A stretch of DNA of 64,000 nucleotides from Hygrocybe punicea (lineage: Eukaryota > Basidiomycota > Agaricomycetes > Agaricales > Hygrophoraceae), in NCBI GenBank assembly GCA_963556145.1, contig OY744466.1:1612001-1676000 (forward strand), in the 5' to 3' direction. This document shows positions 34,005 to 45,160 of the stretch, in pieces. The notes beneath the pieces were generated by a model. The model had not been told where the DNA came from. It ran no database searches and saw only the letters and a list, made by a program, of their open reading frames with translations. Made by a program: the position numbers and the translations under genes. The number at the start of each line of letters is the position of its first letter. Position 1 is the first letter of the stretch.

Positions 34005-35889
34005 GTAACATGCCATGCAAAGCAATGGCCCACACCCCACTAGTGCGAGAGCAGCGCCGCGTCAGGTTTCGCCATCAGATGCAAGAGATATTAGGCGGGA
34101 CCCAGGTATCATCGCAGCTCTCAAAGTGCAAGCATCGACAATGGTGGAGATTAAAGAGGCGTGGCGAACGGCGTTCTCACGTTTACAAGTCCCCAATATC
34201 ATAATTGGTCGTGCTCCGTAGACTCTTGACGCATCCGATAAAGTCCCGATAGCAGCAACAGTAGCCTACAGTGGTGCAACGGAATGGTGGGAAAAGAGAA
34301 GCTCAAAACAGAATGCCACGTACCTCCGAAGCGAGGTGTACCTCGTTGCGACCAACTGCCTCACACAACGCCTCAACCTCCTCCAGCGAACAGAACTCAA
34401 GACCAAGACTCTGGCCGTGTTCTCGACAAACCCCAAGGAACTGATTCGTCGTGTCGTCCCATCGAGGACGACGTTCAACAGCGATCTCATCAAACATCAA
34501 TACGTATCCTGTTGCATTGTTGCTTGTGCCTTCTTTGCCGCTGTTGACGCTGATGCTGAACGAGGCGTCTAGATTGTAGCAGATATCGGCTGTCATTGGG
34601 AACGAAGACACAGTGCGCAGCGGTCAGTTTACGGAATGTCTTCAGAGTGTGCTGACTCCAGGACCTCCCAGAGCACGGTGGGCGATCTCAGCTACACGCG
34701 AACCACCGAGCTTGAGGAACAACAAATTTCGCAGCATCTCCTCCTCGGTAAAGTTCTTAGGCTTGTACAACCCAAGCATCGCCCTGTCCACTAACTTCAT
34801 CATCCACTGTGCCCCAGCTCTATTTCTTAACCCTGCTCTCAGCAAAGCGTCGATCCGGTTGACTCCTCCATATGCGACTGCCATGAGTAACTTCTTCTGG
34901 TCGTCCAAGACACCCAGCTTCCCCTTCAATTTTTGAGCCGCATTCATCTTCCCCACTCTCATCAGGTCAAGGCTGTTGTTTTTCTGCTCGAGGATCTTTT
35001 GGAGACCCGCTATCGGTTGGTACGCGTATGGTGCGTTTTCGTGGATTCCATTCTCCATGCGATTGAGGATACCTTCTAATGTTTGGTTCGATTGTAATTT
35101 TTGACAGATGAAGCAGCATGGCTGACCACTATTAGTGGAACCACGACACCCAGTCGATTGCAAGTGCAGTCCCTTATTGTTGATATGGATAATCCATGGA
35201 AGTGCGCTGTGTTCATGCAGTCCGAATGGATAGGCGGTATACGGGGACATTTGGGATGGAATTGGTATGTATATTCTGTGGCACACCTGCTTGAGATGGG
35301 CCAATGGCGTACTGACAAGTGATTAATTTGGTTTCACAGGAAGATCATCAATGACATTGTGCGCCGCAGGGTGAATATCACCGGCAGCATCAACATCGAT
35401 GACATTGCGCTCCGAGTCGACAGGACAGGTTGCTCGGGCAGTGGCAGCATCATCACAGGTTTCTTGGACAGCGGTCGCATCTGTGATAGTATGAGCATCC
35501 CCTAGTTCTCTGGACTCTATGGTGTTCATGTCTTCATCCAACAGATCCAGCTCTACATCTTCAGGAATTAAGTTGGCTTGAACGAGAGGAGGGATGTGTG
35601 TTTGCGGAGGCTGTGGCACTGGACCCGCTATACGGCGGGTGAGACCGACATTGAAGAGCATACGTAGTCCTTTTGTTTGCTGGTTCCTCTTCATGGTTTG
35701 ATGACATTTGGACTTGCCAGTGTGTTGCCCCAGACTTGCCTGTCCACCAGTCCCCACCAATATCATCTCATGGCATTCTGGGCACTCGAGCTTGTCACCA
35801 GCTTGGAATTTTGGTGCTGCCTGTCATTTGTATTAGTTTCCTGTATCTATGGATGATTCATTACGTGCCGTTTTATTTGATTTCACCAT
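34005..35889 (-). pseudogene. Repetitive agaric family protein, zinc finger plus conserved core, truncated
   Basis: Read leftward from ATG 35889-35887 (MVKSNKTA). A short intron leads to a BED/C2H2-like finger (KLECPECHEM...ASLGQHTGKSKC), then an acidic linker. Another intron leads to PYTAYPFGLHEHSALPW, GCRG...CCFICQKL, RMENGIHENAPYAYQPI, FTEEEMLRNLLFLKLGGSRV and AEIAHRALGGPGVSTL. Next come FDEIAVERRPRWDDTTNQFL and, after a GTACGT intron, ATVAAIGTLSDASRVYG. The frame meets TGA at 34064-34062 in SDGET-stop-RGAAL. It then stops at the border with the Helitron near 34005. This core is one of the commonest high-copy ORFs in mushroom genomes (from memory). Its function is unknown, but the copy number suggests mobility. 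Confidence 0.65.
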
Positions 35890-35964
35890 GGCGCAAGTGT
35901 TCCGTGCACTCAGGGGTGGCAGGAAAGTCAAAAATTACTATATAAGGCTACATATTAAAGTATT

Positions 35965-36007
35965 CCTTTTTTTTTTTTTGCGTGGCCTGTGACCCCCCCC
36001 CCCCACC
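35965..36007. repeat. Poly-T then poly-C tracts
   Basis: A run of about 13 T and, after GCGTGGCCTGTGA, a run of about 13 C, followed by a GGTTTGAAT word. These look like low-complexity remnants, possibly of a SINE-like insertion; not a full tRNA. Confidence 0.5.
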
Positions 36008-36574
36008 TCGGGTGCGGGGTTTGAATGCCGGGCCCCCCTTGATATCACTGAGATAATTCTGTTATGTAGATGGTGGCATAAACTTTATTGTACCAGACAG
36101 GAGATCAAGGCCAATCTCATTGCCACCAGCCGCCCTGTCCCACCCAACATTTTCCCCCCTCTTCAACCAGCCACTCCCTTTCATGCATGGAGAAATTTGG
36201 CCTTGGTGGTGGGTCCGATGGTTAACCAGTTGGCCAGTGTCTTCATAGTATTGGATAACTGACGAAAGGAGGCAACTCATATCAACGAGCAGTGTGCCCC
36301 CTATCAATTTCATTTAATTCTCCTGTCCTCACTCATAGTATATATGTATTTCATTCACACCGCAGGTGTTCATGCTTGTTTCTTACCTCACATTAACACC
36401 AGACATGTTCACCTCGCCTCTAAGCCCTGCCAGTCCTCCCTAAACATTCCCACCTCAGCTTGTAACCTTTGGTCAATAACTCTGTATATGGTACTGACTA
36501 CATCCTAGCCATACAGTCTTCTTGGCGCCAGGCCACGATCAGCGAGTGCAAGTCAATACTGATGGTCAACAATA
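36008..36574. other. Non-coding interval before the Harbinger end
   Basis: I see no gene, repeat array or clear regulatory element here. Confidence 0.4.
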
Positions 36575-36710
36575 GGCGGTTTCAAAATGACCTGGAGGTT
36601 TTGCTGGAGGAACCTCGGTTAAGGCTCCAGTAGGCTCGTGACATCAGCCACGTGCAGATAACTCCAATATATTGATATTTAATTTTACTGTACTAATATG
36701 GCGCTGTCAA
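36575..36710 (+). repeat. Left terminal inverted repeat of the Harbinger-type element
   Basis: 136 bp matching 57121-57256 in reverse complement. Similarity continues weakly for another ~55 bp into the first codons of the MYB-like gene (TTATCCTGACCCATCCCGTC against TATCCTGGCACATCCTGTCC). Confidence 0.9.
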
Positions 36711-38620
36711 CAAAGCGTTCACACAAGCCTGAGTCTTGTGTTTATCCTGACCCATCCCGTCCATCCAAGCGCCGTCGCATGGCGCCAAGCAAAGGAAAAG
36801 GTCGGCAGACTGATGGTTTCAAGATCAGTTGGGATCCCAATCGGACATGGCAGATGCTGGATTGGCTAGATGAATATCCTGCACAATGACATATGCTTTT
36901 CTCGGACTCCGCTCAGGAAGCTAGGGAAGAAGGACGCCGCACAGATGTTGGGAAGACCTCAAAGGCAACTTATCATTCCCAAATTGCTTCATTTGTCTTT
37001 GCCAACAATCAAAATCTTGATTATCGACAACATTTCCAAGTAAACCCCAGGAAATTCACAAAATCAGTTGGAGACAAGTTAACTTCATATGTCAAGGTTT
37101 TGCGAACTCTGATTTGTACTAATTTGCAAGAATACAGGTTGAAGAAGAAATATCGCGAGAAGTGTTCACATTTGAAGCTGAGTGGTACGGGATTGACATG
37201 GGAGGATATGACTACCTATCCTCAATATCAGAACCTCATAGGTAAGCAAAGCTTTTTTGTTCCAGAAATGAATTGGAAACTGAGCTTGGTTTTTTCAGCG
37301 TTAATCGAGAAAGATTTTCCCAAGTTTCCCTGTCTCCACGGATACTGGCGTACAATTCCGAGCTTCAATCCCTACACAGTTTCTTCGAATCCTAATCAGG
37401 ATCTTCAATCTGAAACTTCAGCATTGCTCTTTTCAACGAGGGGGAATGTAGAAATTCAAAATGGCACGATTGCTGACACCACTGGACACCAGGGAGAGCC
37501 TTTCGGCTCTACCCAAAACAATCCAAACTTTGTCGATGGATCATTCACTTCGGAAGACCACGCTAGTGCAATGACAGACGAAGTTCCATTTCCTCCAGCA
37601 TCTTCAGTCATTTTGTCAGATTTTCCGGCATCATCGTCATCTCAGCCTTTCCAACAATCAAAATTTTCACTACCCCAGTTGTCTCCCAATCAGTCTGAAC
37701 CAACCAGTCATGCCTCACCATTGTCAATGGCCCCCTTCCTTCGTTCCTTGAATATTCCTGGACCTTCACATTTGCATGCATCTCCTAGCTTACCCCAATT
37801 GATCCACAGATCCCCTTGTTATATGCCTTTTCCAGGTCCTCATTCGTCATCCCCTAGCCCTCGTGGAGTTTCTCCGATCACCCCGGTTACAACACAATCG
37901 ATCCACGGATCCCCTCATTATATGCCTTATCCAAGTTCTCATTCATCATCCACTAGCCCTCGTGGGGTTTCTCCGATCACCCCAGCTACAACACAATCAC
38001 GGACATCTACCCACACTCCTCCTACTTCCACTGATCTGGTACATTATAACCCAAATCCCTCCTCACGAGGTCGTGGTAGTTCAGCACCACCTTCTGGCCT
38101 TCCTCGATCAAGCAACCTTTCTCGGCGAAATAATGCAGAAATTGATCGGCAAGGCAGTCTCGATGTTATCTACAAAGTGAATGCCGATTTATTCCAGCAG
38201 AAGAAGCAGCGGGAACATGAGCGATTAATTGCAGAGGCTGCTATCAGATTGGAGAAATACCGGGTCCAGAGTGAGCAGCTACGCTATTCCGATATGGCGA
38301 TGGACTTTGAGTTGAAGAAATCCATGTATGGCCTACAGCAGGACCACGAAAAGAGAGCTCATGAGGAGCGCAAGTGGGAGCATGAATTATGTTTGGAAGA
38401 GATGAAACTCAAAAGTATTGCACTAGCTCAGGGACAGGAAGTGCCAGAACCACGTCCAGGGCCTTCTGAACCACTTCCAACACTTTCCAGCTTTCCCGAC
38501 TTGACTTTCATGCCTTCTCTCGATACAACATTCCCAGTCTCTAATCTGGAAAATACGACGGTTCTAGATGATCTGGCTCATGACATGGTGCCGTACAACG
38601 AAAGCTTTGAGGAAAGGTGA
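36698..38620 (+). pseudogene. Harbinger-associated MYB/SANT-like protein, in-frame TGA
   Basis: It starts at ATG 36698 inside the terminal repeat (MALSTKRSHKPESCVYPD), with a basic stretch SKRRRMAPSKGKGRQ. The MYB/trihelix-like region ISWDPNRTWQMLDWLDEYPAQ is cut by TGA at 36887-36889. It continues in the same frame: HMLFSDSAQEAREEGRRTD, KKKYREKCSHLKLSGTGL, TYPQYQNLI. A 57-nt in-frame intron (about 37241-37297, GTAAGC...TTTCAG) is followed by ALIEKDFPKFPCLHGYWRTI. A long Ser/Pro-rich region follows, then a C-terminal coiled-coil-like stretch (QQKKQREHERLIAEAAIRLE). In Harbinger elements such a protein brings the transposase to the DNA ends. Apart from the TGA, the ~640 codons are open. Confidence 0.8.
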
Positions 38621-38711
38621 AGATTTTCAATTTTTTCATCGTAGCAAATTTTGTTAGTCCAAGAAAAAAAAATTATACATTTGCGCTGCCGGATAGTAGC
38701 ATCTCCTGTAA

Positions 38712-40277
38712 TCATAAACAAAAAAAAGCCCCCTCCCAAGCAATTTCTGGAACTACCTCGTCATCTGTGTCCTCGGTGTCAATCGTATTATCATCCATGT
38801 CATACTCCTCCTCATCTAGCTCCGTGCTATCGCTTTCACCACGAATACCTGTGCTGATACAGCTGTCCCTCCACTCCGTGTTAGTCTCGTCCCCATGTGC
38901 ATCCCTGGCATCGAAGCGGTGGTCATTTTGATCCTCAAAGAGGATGATTAGGTTGTGAAGAATTACGCAGCATCTAACCCACAAGATTGCCCATCTGTGC
39001 AGTTGATGTGAGCCAATCTGAATGCGAAGCTCTTTGAGCAACTGGAATCTTCCTTTGAGTAGGCTGATGGTGTGCTCTGCCCGAATACGAATGGTAGATA
39101 ATCGATAGTTGAAGTATTTTTGATCACGTGAAAGTTCGCCGTTCCTCGGTTTTTTGAACGGTGGAACGCACCAAAGCCTTGTTGGGTATGCCGAATCGGC
39201 CCATATCCATTCACCGCTATTCAGGAAATCAAATGGATTGTTTGCGATGCATGTGCTTTGGAAGGCAAAGGAGTCGTGAGCGCTACCGGTGTGGCCAAGG
39301 GAGTAATTGATGATGCGAAGATTATGGAGAAGATTGACAAACTGGCCGTTCATAGAGTACCGTGAAGATTTGTCAAACCAAGCCTCTCCATGGAGGCCCG
39401 GTTTTTGGAAAAGGGGAAATGTGGTACCATCGGCCGCAAGCCAACCATTTCGCCACTCCTGAACGACCTTTTTCTCGCTCCAATCTTTTGAGAGAGAGAT
39501 CTCATCACGTGAAGGGGCGGCCATGGCAACATCGTGATGCCTGATGAATGCTAACATACATCGCTTTGTGGAGTTGACAACGGAACCAGCTGAGATACCC
39601 GCCCATTCGGCGATGTCGTCAAGGCCAGCTGCATTACCATAATGGCCAAGGCGAAAGAGGAGAGCAGCAAGTTGGACCTTGACGGGGACTGGCGCACAAA
39701 TCGAATTGGTTCGAAAAACATCATCATATTGAATGATCGAAAGGAGATAATCAAATGTCCCAGGGCTGACTCGCACTTTCCTTCTGAAGCGAAGTGGGCT
39801 GTGGTCCTTGTACCACCACAGAAGCGGCAGTTGGGATTTGTGGGGGATCGATATGTGAGGGGAAAGGTAACGAGTGGCAGAAATGTCGTCATGGAGTGCT
39901 TTGAATCTTTTATATAGAATGTCCAGGAGATGCTCTTCACTGGATTTGTCTTGATCGGGAGCAAGAGAGCTATCTCGATAACGTAGCGTTGAATCATCCG
40001 AGAATGGGGAGACTGGTCGGAATAAAGAAATTGGACTGCTCAAAATGCGTGATGGTGGGGATGATGACATCGGTTCATATGAATGAGGAGGCACATCACT
40101 TTCTATATCCTGTTCATCATCTGTATCCTGTTCATCGTCTGTATCAAACATCGCCAAGTGGAAAAGCTGGAGACTTGTCTGCATAAATTGAGCATCAAGG
40201 GCATCGTGTAGGTGATCTCGTGCGGTTATGCGAATTCGAGGAGGACGAGGTGGGCGTGAATTAGGGAGCTGAGGCAT
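38712..40277 (-). CDS. PIF/Harbinger DDE transposase, intact frame
   Basis: A single uninterrupted frame of 521 codons starting MPQLPNSRPPRPPRIRITAR. The middle is a helix-turn-helix-like region (QLAALLFRLGHYGNAAGLDD, AEWAGISAGSVVNSTKRC). A DDE_Tnp_4-type catalytic core follows: WLAADGTTFPLFQKPGL (first Asp), GHTGSAHDSFAFQST, WIWADSAYPTRLW (second Asp) and RIRAEHTISLLKGRFQLLKE (Glu). An acidic C-terminus follows. It is convergent with the MYB-like gene, 91 bp away, as in other two-gene Harbingers. The family cuts and pastes DNA. All catalytic positions I can see are present, so this transposase may still be active even though its partner gene is not. Confidence 0.92.
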   Translation of the reverse strand: MPQLPNSRPPRPPRIRITARDHLHDALDAQFMQTSLQLFHLAMFDTDDEQDTDDEQDIESDVPPHSYEPMSSSPPSRILSSPISLFRPVSPFSDDSTLRYRDSSLAPDQDKSSEEHLLDILYKRFKALHDDISATRYLSPHISIPHKSQLPLLWWYKDHSPLRFRRKVRVSPGTFDYLLSIIQYDDVFRTNSICAPVPVKVQLAALLFRLGHYGNAAGLDDIAEWAGISAGSVVNSTKRCMLAFIRHHDVAMAAPSRDEISLSKDWSEKKVVQEWRNGWLAADGTTFPLFQKPGLHGEAWFDKSSRYSMNGQFVNLLHNLRIINYSLGHTGSAHDSFAFQSTCIANNPFDFLNSGEWIWADSAYPTRLWCVPPFKKPRNGELSRDQKYFNYRLSTIRIRAEHTISLLKGRFQLLKELRIQIGSHQLHRWAILWVRCCVILHNLIILFEDQNDHRFDARDAHGDETNTEWRDSCISTGIRGESDSTELDEEEYDMDDNTIDTEDTDDEVVPEIAWEGAFFCL

Positions 40278-40599
40278 GAATCAGACAGCAAACACCCCGT
40301 AAAGTTGCTTGCATTAGGAAAACCCAGTATGGCTTAATTTTTCTTAGCCAATCTTAGCCGTCTTGAATCCGAAATTAAGATGACTAAGACAGGCAAGACA
40401 GGAAATATGTCTTGAACAACTCTTAGTATTTTTGGGCTCAAGCATAAACCAGACGAAATAAGAGTTTCAGGAAATTAAGACTGAAATAAGAGGCAAATTG
40501 GACCGGAAGCAAATTAAGAACACCCATAACACGATTCAAACAATCAAGATTAATCAAGCTTAATCAAGAACCAAACAAATGTCCCAAGACGACAGACCT

Positions 40600-43500
40600 C
40601 AAAGCTGTGACTGTTAGTAGTAATTGACCACAGAATCAGCTCTTGAACTCGCCACGCCCTAGATCGTGCCCTTGTCCGGGCAGTAGTTGTTACGCCGGGG
40701 TGCGTAGCATTTGCCAAGATCATGGTGAGAAAGATCATGGATTGCGAGCCTTCTGATTGTGAACCCTCTGAGCACGAAAGAGGAGGGGTGTCTACGCCAG
40801 AACTCGAAGAGGTGCAGGTACTGGATCATGAACAGGACGCAGGGCACGGTCGAGAGAATACTGGCACAGGACCACCTAGCAAAGAATATGAGCGAAATCA
40901 CACACTACAGCATGCTCCTACTCACAGGATGTCAGATCCTCCCCTTCAGCGCTAAGACAACTGTCTTCGAGACTTTCTTGTGCTAGAAGACCACGTTGAG
41001 CCTTGATCACTGGGATGCGCTCCCCGCCAAATTTGTAAGACGATGTTGACATTATCGAAGGCATCTCAATAATTCGGGCCTTGTTCAGGGAATCTTTGTT
41101 GCCATCATCATAAGCAGGAGGACAGATCATGTCTGTACATTCGCATGTTTCCGCTTCTTTTCCAACTTGACGCATGGCCATGCCTCGAATGTGGCACCCA
41201 CAGATCGGCGTCAAACATGGCCACCACTGCCCAGCACCTAGCGGTCTATTAGCACAAAAGAACAGTCATTCAAGGCATAAACGTCAACCTACACTAATCA
41301 TTGTATCATCTTTCATGGGACTATGAATGCTGTTGACACTGAGCATAGACAGGGGACGGAGTCAATTGTGTGGCAAAAGGTGGTCATCGAAAAGATGCGG
41401 GTGCTGTTCGTCGTCACCGAATACCGAGTCGGAAGACATGGAGGACCGTTGACCAGTCTTGTCGAACAGGGAATCCATGGAAGACCTTCTATCATTGTCC
41501 AGAATCGAATCAAACGACGAGCGATTCCCGAGACGTTCATTTGCAACACTCTCAGGAGGGGACGCCGAAATTGAGGTCAGCGGCATACTCTGCTCACACT
41601 TCTCAAACATCTTGTCGCCCAGACCAGGCTGTCCAAGGCGCATCGCCGAAAACTCACTTGTCGTTGAATCGATCGACAGTTCCTGATGATGTTGAGCCCA
41701 AGCAGCCCTTCCGCCATGCGCCCCATACATTGCGTATAAATGTGACACCAAACTGGCATTTGCACTCGAGTCACTTCGTCGATGACCACCAAAGCTCCGG
41801 TTGTAAAACTGATTGGTGGTCTTTGGGAGGTGATGGACATGGTTGAGTCATGTCGACGGTGCCTGCGGTTATATGGCTGTATGACTGGTGACAATGCTGG
41901 TGCCCGGAAATAGAAACTCGACGCGCCGGTGCCCATACGTCTATGTTGGGGCAGTCGATTGATAAACGAGAATGTATCATCAACATTCATCGACATGGAG
42001 TGAGTCAAATCTTCGGATGAAGGCCTCTCAGGAAAACTGGGCAGGCCACACTCATAGATCAATAGAGCCGGGGTTGATGACGAATCCATACAATGACACT
42101 GAGGCGATGCTAAACAGAGACTCATGCTGCCCGTGCACTGCTCTGCGCAATGACACGTTAACGGGAGGGTAGAACGAAGGCCTGTTGGCAAATTCGAAGT
42201 CCCGTCGTACCTCCTTGAAGGACTCAGATCCTGCAAAGCTGAGTTCGGAGGAGTGTCTGGAGTGCCTACTGGCATTCATGTTCAGCGGAGCGTCCCTTGC
42301 TTGGCGTTTAGAGCTGGAGTCCGAGTTGAGATGCCTGCAGGGGGGATATCGACAGCTTTAGTGAATATGGATTTGAGTACTGCACTGTCTTCTTCTCTTG
42401 CCGATGAGTTTGACAACGAACGAGAATGTGAGGGAGGGGGGATGATATCTAACAAAGTCAACGGCTTCTTCGGTTGCTTGGCCTCGTGTGGTCGACCACC
42501 AAACTTGAACTCCGTGTTGAGCTGCCCATCTGATGGCCTGGAACCCATGGATGATTGGCTCATTGATAGGCGGGGAGAATAGTCGTGGTTCAAAATGAAG
42601 TTGTCCTGAGACTCCTCCGTGACACCCAAGCTGTCAGCAATGTTGGTTCCTTCACATAAACAATCCTCAAAGCTGAAAACTCATCAAAGCCTAGCCACAG
42701 ACTGGACACATACTCTCCTCCTTCGTTAGCTCGGCTGCGAGCACTCGCATGGTGAGTGTAGGCATGGTTGGTACAGGGGGGATCTCGACATCCAAAAATC
42801 CATTCTTGAACCCGCAGGTCAATCTTCACGGGTGTACGGAACGCATTCTCGAGCTGCTCAACGAAGCTACACCGATCCGACCCGCCCGATTCATTCAATT
42901 CCGAGCTCCCCGGTGAAATCAAATGACTTCTTGGTATCGTCCTCAAAAGATGAATGACACTCTCGTCAACTTCAACAAGGTTCTGCTCATTGTCAATTAA
43001 CTGAACACGGAACACAGGTAAAGGGGCGGCAGCAGGAGCAGGAGCTATATCAACTGGCGCTGGTATCAGAAGTGGCTCCACAGGCGGCAACCCAGGTGAC
43101 GGCGGGGAAGGTTTCACACCAACTCTAATCATATCCTCCAAGTACCGACCACCCTCCTCGTCTGACTGGCCTGCCAAGATGACCTGCAACTCATCTGGGA
43201 TATCAGAGTTAGGATCATCCGCATCTAGCGGAGGCTCTGCATATCTATCTTCTCATGACGTCCCTATTGTCCCGCCTAATCCCATCACGCGCTTCGCTTC
43301 AGGTGGGATTGGTGTGCTTGCGCCTCCCTGGCTGCCTCTGAGCTCTGTGGGCACTAGGGATGAATGCTTCCTCGCACGCGAGTAACCTTCAGCTCTCTTG
43401 AATACAGGGCTTGGCGAAGGCGACGCTCCGGCATCAAAGGAACCAGAGCACGAGGACAAGCAGGAGCCGAAAGTGAGTGACAATGGCGCACGAATGGTCC

Positions 43501-45101
43501 AGCTGACACGGCGGATGGTAGGTGTTGGGGAAGCCGAGCGCGCACTAGTAGCAGGGGTTACCCGTTTTCCCGGGTGGGACATAGTGGCTGAAACACTGGC
43601 AAAGGATCAGCAGCCGGGGAAGGTGTCATGGTGCATTTGTGAGTCAAGCGGAGCTTATGACCTTGAGCCAAGGGGGTCGATACTGAATCTCCAGTCGTGG
43701 CTGGAGTGGTTGTCTTAATGGGAGTATTGGACGGAGAAATTGAGTTGTTCAAAGTTGCTCCACGGTGCTATTTCTTGACCGATGAGTCCCATAGCCGAGT
43801 GAGATGTTGGCTTTTCCTGGGACTAAGTATATGGCCGCAAAGAACCTATAGATGCCATACTTTCACGCAGGCCGCCTTTCAACGGACTGTCAGGGACGCG
43901 ATCCTTGTTTGTTGGGCTATTACCGTTGGCGTGCAGGTCTGAAGTGAGGGGGGACGGGCGCAAGGGCGTCATATCGGGTGTTCCAGGCGTCGCTTGCAGG
44001 TCGAGACGGTTGATCAACTGGGCAAGATCATTGGTAGCAGCATCTACAATCGAAATGACACCTGGACGAGGAATCAACTCGTCAGCCAACGTTCTAGATA
44101 CAATAGAAATGCATCAATACACACCATCTTCATCCTCATATATCCCTTGCAGCCTGGTTTTCCCTTGCAGCTGCTCTGAAACTGGTCACTCCTCACTGGT
44201 GTCCCAGGAGTCACATGGTTGCCAAGGTCCACCACCATCTCATCTTCTGGTGCATCGTGTCCATCCGCAGTGGCCTCCTCAACGGTCGGTCACACACCTT
44301 CAACAGCAAAGTCCGCCTTCTCCCGTCCAAACTGCATCTGCTCTCCCTCCGCTCCGCTTCCCACTGTTTCGCCTCAACCTCCACTTCCTTATCAGCTTCA
44401 ACTTTGTCTTCCCACCAAGGTGCCCGAATCTCTCACTCCTGCCTTCGCCGCTCCTTTGCCGTCTCCAGACACTCCTCATCCCACCGTACAGAATACCTGG
44501 ATGATAGGCAGGACGTCCCTGATGCAAATGAAAGTGGGCACCGAGATGATCTAATCGACATCGTAGATCCACTACGTGTCCGCACACCCGCACGTGCATT
44601 GCCGGGGTCGGGAACTGACTTGACCGACAGCCGATTACTGGACATGGTAGACCCACTGCGCAGTGTGGGCACTGGGCATGCGGATTGACATGGGAAGCCC
44701 CAGACCGAGAATGCTCTGCTTCTTCCCTACCATCTTCACCTTGCCCGGTGGGCTTGCCAAACTTAAGGTGCCAGCTTCGAAACTGCTCGTCGACATGCGT
44801 GCCATTTGCACCTTTGCGGCCACTTCTCCCCCTCAATCTCCTTGTGCTTCTTCAACTTCTTCTCCTTGCCTTCCTTCTTCTGCTTCTGCTTCTTCTGTCC
44901 TTCGACCCCCTCGCGTTACCTTTCTTGTGCTCGTGTCCTCGGTGCCTTTGAGTTGAGCCCAACTGCCAATGCGCGCTAGAGAGCGCACAGACCGGATCGC
45001 GCGCAAGGTGATCGAGCCCGAGCCCGAATTCCTGGCCAAAGCTGTAGGGGCCACCTGGAACAGCGAGAAACCCACCAGTCGTGGGTGTGCCCGATCGGGA
45101 G
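40600..45101 (-). pseudogene. Degraded copy of a host Ser/Pro-rich gene
   Basis: On the minus strand a recognisable long protein is scattered over several frames. In order: MNSRSGTPTTGGFLAVPG; RSVRSLARIGSWAQLKG; Lys-rich KKLKKHKEIEGEKWPQ; SVRWDEECLETAKERRRQE; ADELIPRPGVISIVDAATND; PLKGGLRESMASIGSLRPY; DLRVQEW preceded by SFVEQLENAFRTPVKI; SSFYFRAPAL; YAMYGAHGGRAAWAQHHQ; DSLFDKTGQRSSMSSDS; NKARIIEMPSIMSTSSYKFG; ANATHPG with an Arg-rich tail. Frames change repeatedly inside what should be continuous exons (for example after KIDLRVQEW), so it is a pseudogene. The segments match a protein I remember as widespread and low-copy in mushrooms, without an assigned name. It lies directly downstream of the Plavaka transposase, on the same strand, which suggests capture. 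Confidence 0.6.
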
Positions 45102-45160
45102 TTCATCAGAGGCGGGGAAGGTTGAACACTGTCTTGTGAGGTATTATCAAAAGGAGAAAT

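Noticed and set aside
34303..34611. Separate small gene starting at MSSFPMTADICYN
   Set aside because: It is the downstream exon of the repetitive family gene at 34005-35889 (DEIAVERRPRWDD motif), not an independent gene.
36009..36040. tRNA-like B-box (GGTTTGAATGCC)
   Set aside because: No matching A-box, acceptor stem or cloverleaf around it, and it is adjacent to poly-T/poly-C. Not called as a tRNA.
36062..36313. 83-codon frame on the minus strand
   Set aside because: No homologous-looking motif, no splice context, and it lies in non-coding debris between two elements.
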